Origin: Syntrophales bacterium
Lineage (GTDB): Bacteria > Desulfobacterota > Syntrophia > Syntrophales > UBA5619
Reading direction: 5' to 3'
NCBI GenBank assembly: GCA_023229765.1
Contig: JALNYO010000034.1
Span: 1-43,178 of the forward strand
DNA length: 43,178 nucleotides
Made by a program: the position numbers and the translations under genes. Below, piece after piece: positions 40,223-43,178 of the stretch. How positions within the stretch are numbered: position 1 is the stretch's first letter; each line of letters opens with the position of its first letter. Below the pieces are notes generated by a model. It worked only from the letters and a program-made list of their open reading frames with translations, was not told where the DNA came from and searched no databases.

Positions 40223-41184
40223 CCGGGATTGGGTTCCTGTTTCCCGTAGATCACCTTTAGCAGGCCGACGATCTTTTCATCCCGCCAGCGGGAGATCTCC
40301 GCTGCGTTCCTTTCACCCATCGATTCCTGTACCCCATCCACGAGACGCTCCCGCGATTCCGGCGATATCTCGCTCCAGGAGGCCATCTCCCGCCAGTATG
40401 CCCCGAACGCCTTGCCGATATGGTCGATGAAATAGCCGTATCCCCCATCGCCGCCGCCCAGATGGTAGATCATGTGCTGTCCCATGAGCGCCCAGCGGAT
40501 GCCGGGACCGGCGTAAAGGGCTTTGTCCACGTCCTCCACGGAGGCAACGCCCCGGATGACCAGATCGATCGCCTCCCGCCAGAGGGCCGCCGCCAGGCGA
40601 TTTGCGATATGGCCCGGGACCTCCAGTTTCAGAACAACGGGGATCTTGCCCAGCTCCTCAAAAAACCGTTTGACCCGCTCCACGATGGCCGGATCAGTTT
40701 CCTGGCCGGGTACGAGCTCGACCAGCGGCACCAAATGCGGCGGGTTGAAGGGATGGGCGATAAGGCAGCGTTCGGGACGGGCGACGTGTTTCTGGATTTC
40801 CGACATCAGAAGCCCCGACGAAGAGCTTGCGAGGATCGTCCGCGGCGAGGCTATGCGGTCCATTTCGGCATACACCTTTCCCTTAACCTCGTAGGTCTCC
40901 GCCACCGACTCCTGAACGTAATCAACCCCATCCAGGAACGCCTCCATGTCTTCTGCCGAGGCGATGTTCCCCCGGATGGCGGCGAGGCGCTCCTTTTCCA
41001 GGAGTCCGTATCGGACAAGCGCCTCCAGGTTTTCGTAAGCCTTGCCAATGCCCCGCTCCACAATAACCGGATCGACATCGTGCATGCGGACCTTCATCCC
41101 CTGTGCAGCGAAGAAGGTCGCCCAGCTTGACCCGATCGTACCGGTTCCCAGAATTCCAATTGCCTGAATTTGCATTTCATTCAT
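40192..41184 (-). CDS. 3-hydroxyacyl-CoA dehydrogenase family protein
   Basis: A 330-residue NAD-dependent dehydrogenase. Rossmann GILGTGTIGSSWATFF at 10-25, SSSSGL near 120, catalytic-type His144 in HPFNPPHLVPLVELVPG with its Glu156, and PGHIANRLAAALWREA opening the C-terminal helical domain. The sequence style is closer to L-gulonate 3-dehydrogenase/lambda-crystallin or carnitine dehydrogenase-like members than to beta-oxidation FadB, so the substrate may be a free hydroxyacid. It begins 15 bp after the TRAP large-permease stop, so it is probably co-transcribed and acts on the imported compound. The last 12 residues or so come from sequence that belonged to livF, so its C-terminus has been altered. 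Confidence 0.85.
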   Translation of the reverse strand: MNEMQIQAIGILGTGTIGSSWATFFAAQGMKVRMHDVDPVIVERGIGKAYENLEALVRYGLLEKERLAAIRGNIASAEDMEAFLDGVDYVQESVAETYEVKGKVYAEMDRIASPRTILASSSSGLLMSEIQKHVARPERCLIAHPFNPPHLVPLVELVPGQETDPAIVERVKRFFEELGKIPVVLKLEVPGHIANRLAAALWREAIDLVIRGVASVEDVDKALYAGPGIRWALMGQHMIYHLGGGDGGYGYFIDHIGKAFGAYWREMASWSEISPESRERLVDGVQESMGERNAAEISRWRDEKIVGLLKVIYGKQEPNPGNGKPGVDPA

Positions 41185-41199
41185 GAATTATTCCACCCG

Positions 41200-42525
41200 C
41201 TATTTGCCGAGCATGATGTTGGGCAGCCAGACCACTATTTCCGGAAAGATTGTGCAGATTGTCACCCCGATTGCCTGGAGAATCAGAAAAGGTATTACCC
41301 CCCGGTAGATATGGCTCAGCCGCACTCCTTCAATGCCGAGACCCGAGAGGTAGAACAGCGCGTAGCCGAAGGGGGGCGTCAGGAACGACAACTGGAGATT
41401 GATCGCGAGCATGGAGACGAACCAGAGCATGTCGAACCCAAGATGCTGGGCCACGGGCAAAAATATCGGGAAGGTGATCATCACGATTCCGATCCAGTCG
41501 ATAAAACACCCAAGGATGACGTAGATGATCATGATCAGGATGTAGGTTCCCCATTTTCCCAGGCCGAGTCCCAGAATCGCGTTGACCAGGGCGGCGCCGC
41601 CGCCGAGTCCCAGAAAGACGCCGGTGAAACAGGTTGCCCCGACGATAATGATGATCACCATAGTTACGGTACGGGCCGTCTGGTGGAGGGTATCGGCAAA
41701 ATTATGCCAGGTGAGCTTCCCGTAGGCCATGGCCATGATGAACGCTGCAAAGGCCCCGACACCGGCCGCCTCCGTCGGCGTCGCGATCCCGAAGAAGATA
41801 GTCCCGAGAACCAGGAAGATCAGGATCAGCGGGGGGACTGCAAAAACAACGGTGTCCCTGATTCTTTTATACATTGGAATCAGCGCCAGCTCATCAGCCG
41901 GCACGGGAGGCCCTATTTCCGGATTAAGCCAGCAGCGGACGGCGATATAGATCATGTAAAGGACACCGAGCGTCAATCCCGGGATGACCCCGGCCATGAG
42001 CAGTTTCCCCGCGGAAAGAGCCGCCTGGTCAGCCATCATGACGAGCATGATGGAAGGAGGGATGAGAATGCCGAGACTGCCGCCCGCGGCAATCATCCCC
42101 ATGGATATCTCTTTCTGGTAGCCGTAGCGGATCAGCATCGGCCCGGCAAGAAGGCCCATTGTGACCACCGATGCGCCGATAATCCCGGTACAGGCCGCGA
42201 AAACGATGGAGACGGCGATCACCGCAAGTCCTACGCCACCCCTGATAGGGCCGAGGAGGATGCGGAGGGCTTTGAAGAGTCCATCAGCCACGCCCGATAT
42301 CGTCAGAAAATTACCCATCAGGATAAACAGCGGGATCGCCACCAGGACAAAGTTGTCCATCGTGCCGTAGATGCGCTCCATGAAAATTCCGAAGAACTGC
42401 GGACCGATGAAAAAGAAACCGAACAGAACGCCCACTCCGCCCAGAACAAATGCCAGGGGATGTCCCATGAAAAAAAAGATAATCAGCGCGACGAACATAC
42501 CGATAGCGGCTAATTCAGGACTCAT
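41200..42525 (-). CDS. dctM: TRAP transporter large permease DctM (third transporter set)
   Basis: A 441-residue large TRAP permease of normal length: FFFMGHPLAFVLGGVGVLFG, VAIPLFILMGNFLTISGVAD, FAACTGIIGASVVTMGLLAG, GMIAAGGSLGILIPPSIMLV, GIATPTEAAGVGAFAAFIMA and LGCFIDWIGIVMITFPIFLP. It overlaps dctQ by 11 bp and precedes the dehydrogenase. It belongs to a different TRAP subfamily from the 602-residue DctM at 22827. Confidence 0.95.
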   Translation of the reverse strand: MSPELAAIGMFVALIIFFFMGHPLAFVLGGVGVLFGFFFIGPQFFGIFMERIYGTMDNFVLVAIPLFILMGNFLTISGVADGLFKALRILLGPIRGGVGLAVIAVSIVFAACTGIIGASVVTMGLLAGPMLIRYGYQKEISMGMIAAGGSLGILIPPSIMLVMMADQAALSAGKLLMAGVIPGLTLGVLYMIYIAVRCWLNPEIGPPVPADELALIPMYKRIRDTVVFAVPPLILIFLVLGTIFFGIATPTEAAGVGAFAAFIMAMAYGKLTWHNFADTLHQTARTVTMVIIIIVGATCFTGVFLGLGGGAALVNAILGLGLGKWGTYILIMIIYVILGCFIDWIGIVMITFPIFLPVAQHLGFDMLWFVSMLAINLQLSFLTPPFGYALFYLSGLGIEGVRLSHIYRGVIPFLILQAIGVTICTIFPEIVVWLPNIMLGK

Positions 42526-43051
42526 GGGATTCCCCCCCTTCCGGAATAAGAACTGCGAGAGTCTTGATCACCTCTGAAATACCTTGAAGCAGAAGCATAA
42601 AGGCGGTGATCGGGATAACTGTCTTGAACGGGTAGATGGGTGGACCCCAGATGCTCCATGATTTTTCCATCATCTGCCAGGAGTTGGCCGCGTAGGAAAC
42701 CCCAAAGTAGAGAAAGACGGCGATGAAGGGAAAGTACATGAAAAGATAGCAGATCAGCGAAAGCACCGCCTGTGTTTTCTTCTTAAAATGACTGGAAACA
42801 AGATCGATTGCCACGTGTGATTTGTAGAGGAGGCCGTAGGCTGCTACGAGCATGAAATAAGTCCCGTAGAAGAAGTTGCTCAGCTCAAAACTCCAGATCG
42901 TGGGGTGATTGAAGAATCGGGACAGCACCTCATAGACAACCACCAGTGTCAACGGGACAATCAGATAGCTGCAGACGACACCCACCTTTCGACTTATGGT
43001 ATCTATTCCGCCGGAGAAACGAAGCAAAAATTTCATATTCTGGAACCTCAA
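42515..43051 (-). CDS. dctQ: TRAP transporter small permease DctQ (third transporter set)
   Basis: A 178-residue four-helix protein with the DctQ signature WSFELSNFFYGTYFMLVAAYGL followed by LYKSHVAIDLVSSHF (split here for length: helix 2 is at about residues 53-75). It is the first permease gene after dctP and overlaps dctM. GGTTCCAG precedes the ATG with no strong ribosome binding site. Confidence 0.9.
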   Translation of the reverse strand: MRFQNMKFLLRFSGGIDTISRKVGVVCSYLIVPLTLVVVYEVLSRFFNHPTIWSFELSNFFYGTYFMLVAAYGLLYKSHVAIDLVSSHFKKKTQAVLSLICYLFMYFPFIAVFLYFGVSYAANSWQMMEKSWSIWGPPIYPFKTVIPITAFMLLLQGISEVIKTLAVLIPEGGESHES

Positions 43052-43064
43052 TTCTGTAATTTTT

Positions 43065-43096
43065 CTGGAGCGCCCGGAAAAAACTGGGCGCTCCAG
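43065..43096 (-). terminator. Intercistronic hairpin between dctP and dctQ
   Basis: CTGGAGCGCCC and GGGCGCTCCAG form an 11-bp perfect stem; on the transcribed minus strand the loop contains TTTTTT and an AAAAA follows. It is not a classical terminator. Hairpins at this place often let binding-protein mRNA outnumber permease mRNA. Confidence 0.5.
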
Positions 43097-43109
43097 GTGC
43101 TTTTTCCGT

Positions 43110-43178
43110 TTACTTCAGACCGGGGAGTTTCGGCCAGGTAAAGGGCCTGCGTCCCTGTGAAAATGGTTCCTCAAAATC
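43110..43178 (-). CDS. dctP: TRAP solute-binding protein DctP, C-terminal end only
   Basis: The last 22 codons before a TAA at 43112-43110 read DFEEPFSQGRRPFTWPKLPG then LK. The gene continues beyond the window. Identification as dctP rests on position directly upstream of dctQ-dctM; the tail itself is not diagnostic. Confidence 0.5.
   Translation of the reverse strand, partial: DFEEPFSQGRRPFTWPKLPGLK

Noticed and set aside
41170..42513. 447-residue plus-strand ORF rich in Asp, His and Glu
   Set aside because: It is the antisense of the TRAP permease dctM; hydrophobic codons read backwards give such acidic/His-rich strings, and it has no family features.

Overview
The window reads as a chromosomal segment of an anaerobic, probably syntrophic or sulfate-reducer-related member of the Desulfobacterota (Syntrophales/Syntrophobacterales-like). 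This is an inference from gene content: superoxide reductase rather than SOD, ferredoxin-dependent 2-oxoacid oxidoreductases with FrhB-like partners, NfnAB-type electron-bifurcating transhydrogenase, several TRAP and TTT solute importers, Tat-exported TRAP binding proteins and a divergent MetK. No rRNA, tRNA or CRISPR was seen.

Layout. 1-7.3 kb: a minus-strand unit (truncated tetR - amidohydrolase - tctC - tctB - tctA) flanked by an exact 127-bp direct repeat whose left copy begins at base 1, with a frameshifted IS110-family transposase downstream; then an alpha/beta hydrolase. 7.3-8.9 kb: an ISAzo13-type transposase remnant, a small inverted-repeat element with an outward-facing promoter, and a D-2-hydroxyacid dehydrogenase. 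9.2-13.8 kb: first FrhB-IorA-IorB module and an AT-richer crotonase. 14-16 kb: the end of a molybdopterin oxidoreductase gene, its 4Fe-4S subunit, and metK. 16-25 kb: a second FrhB-IorA-IorB module bracketed by two near-identical Tat-type TRAP binding proteins and followed by a convergent TRAP permease (dctM, dctQ). 25.8-34.2 kb: flavodoxin and desulfoferrodoxin, a PAS hybrid histidine kinase, a PAS-GGDEF diguanylate cyclase and a 1240-residue AsmA/DUF748 protein. 34.5-39.9 kb: uvrB, 5-formyl-THF cyclo-ligase, and nfnAB behind a strong promoter and a long leader. 40-43.2 kb: a livF remnant fused at a junction to a 3-hydroxyacyl-CoA dehydrogenase gene and a third tripartite (TRAP) transporter whose dctP runs off the window.

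How it fits together. The binding proteins resemble TakP-type 2-oxoacid/lactate receptors, and their neighbours are 2-oxoacid:ferredoxin oxidoreductases (IorAB) with an FrhB-like iron-sulfur flavoprotein. A plausible reading is an import-and-oxidise system for organic, possibly aromatic, 2-oxoacids that reduces ferredoxin, which NfnAB can then balance against NAD(P)H.

The most unusual structure is a repeat system. Four MITE-like elements (132-190 bp, CAATTGCAAAAC-type terminal inverted repeats, one with an 8-bp target duplication) sit at 17.4, 25.6, 29.0 and 30.3 kb. Copies differ from one another by exact 21-bp presence/absence of a unit that reads as the heptapeptide MNIKLRF or a close variant; three further tandem copies sit on the stop codon of uvrB. 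Variation among the nine units falls largely on third codon positions.
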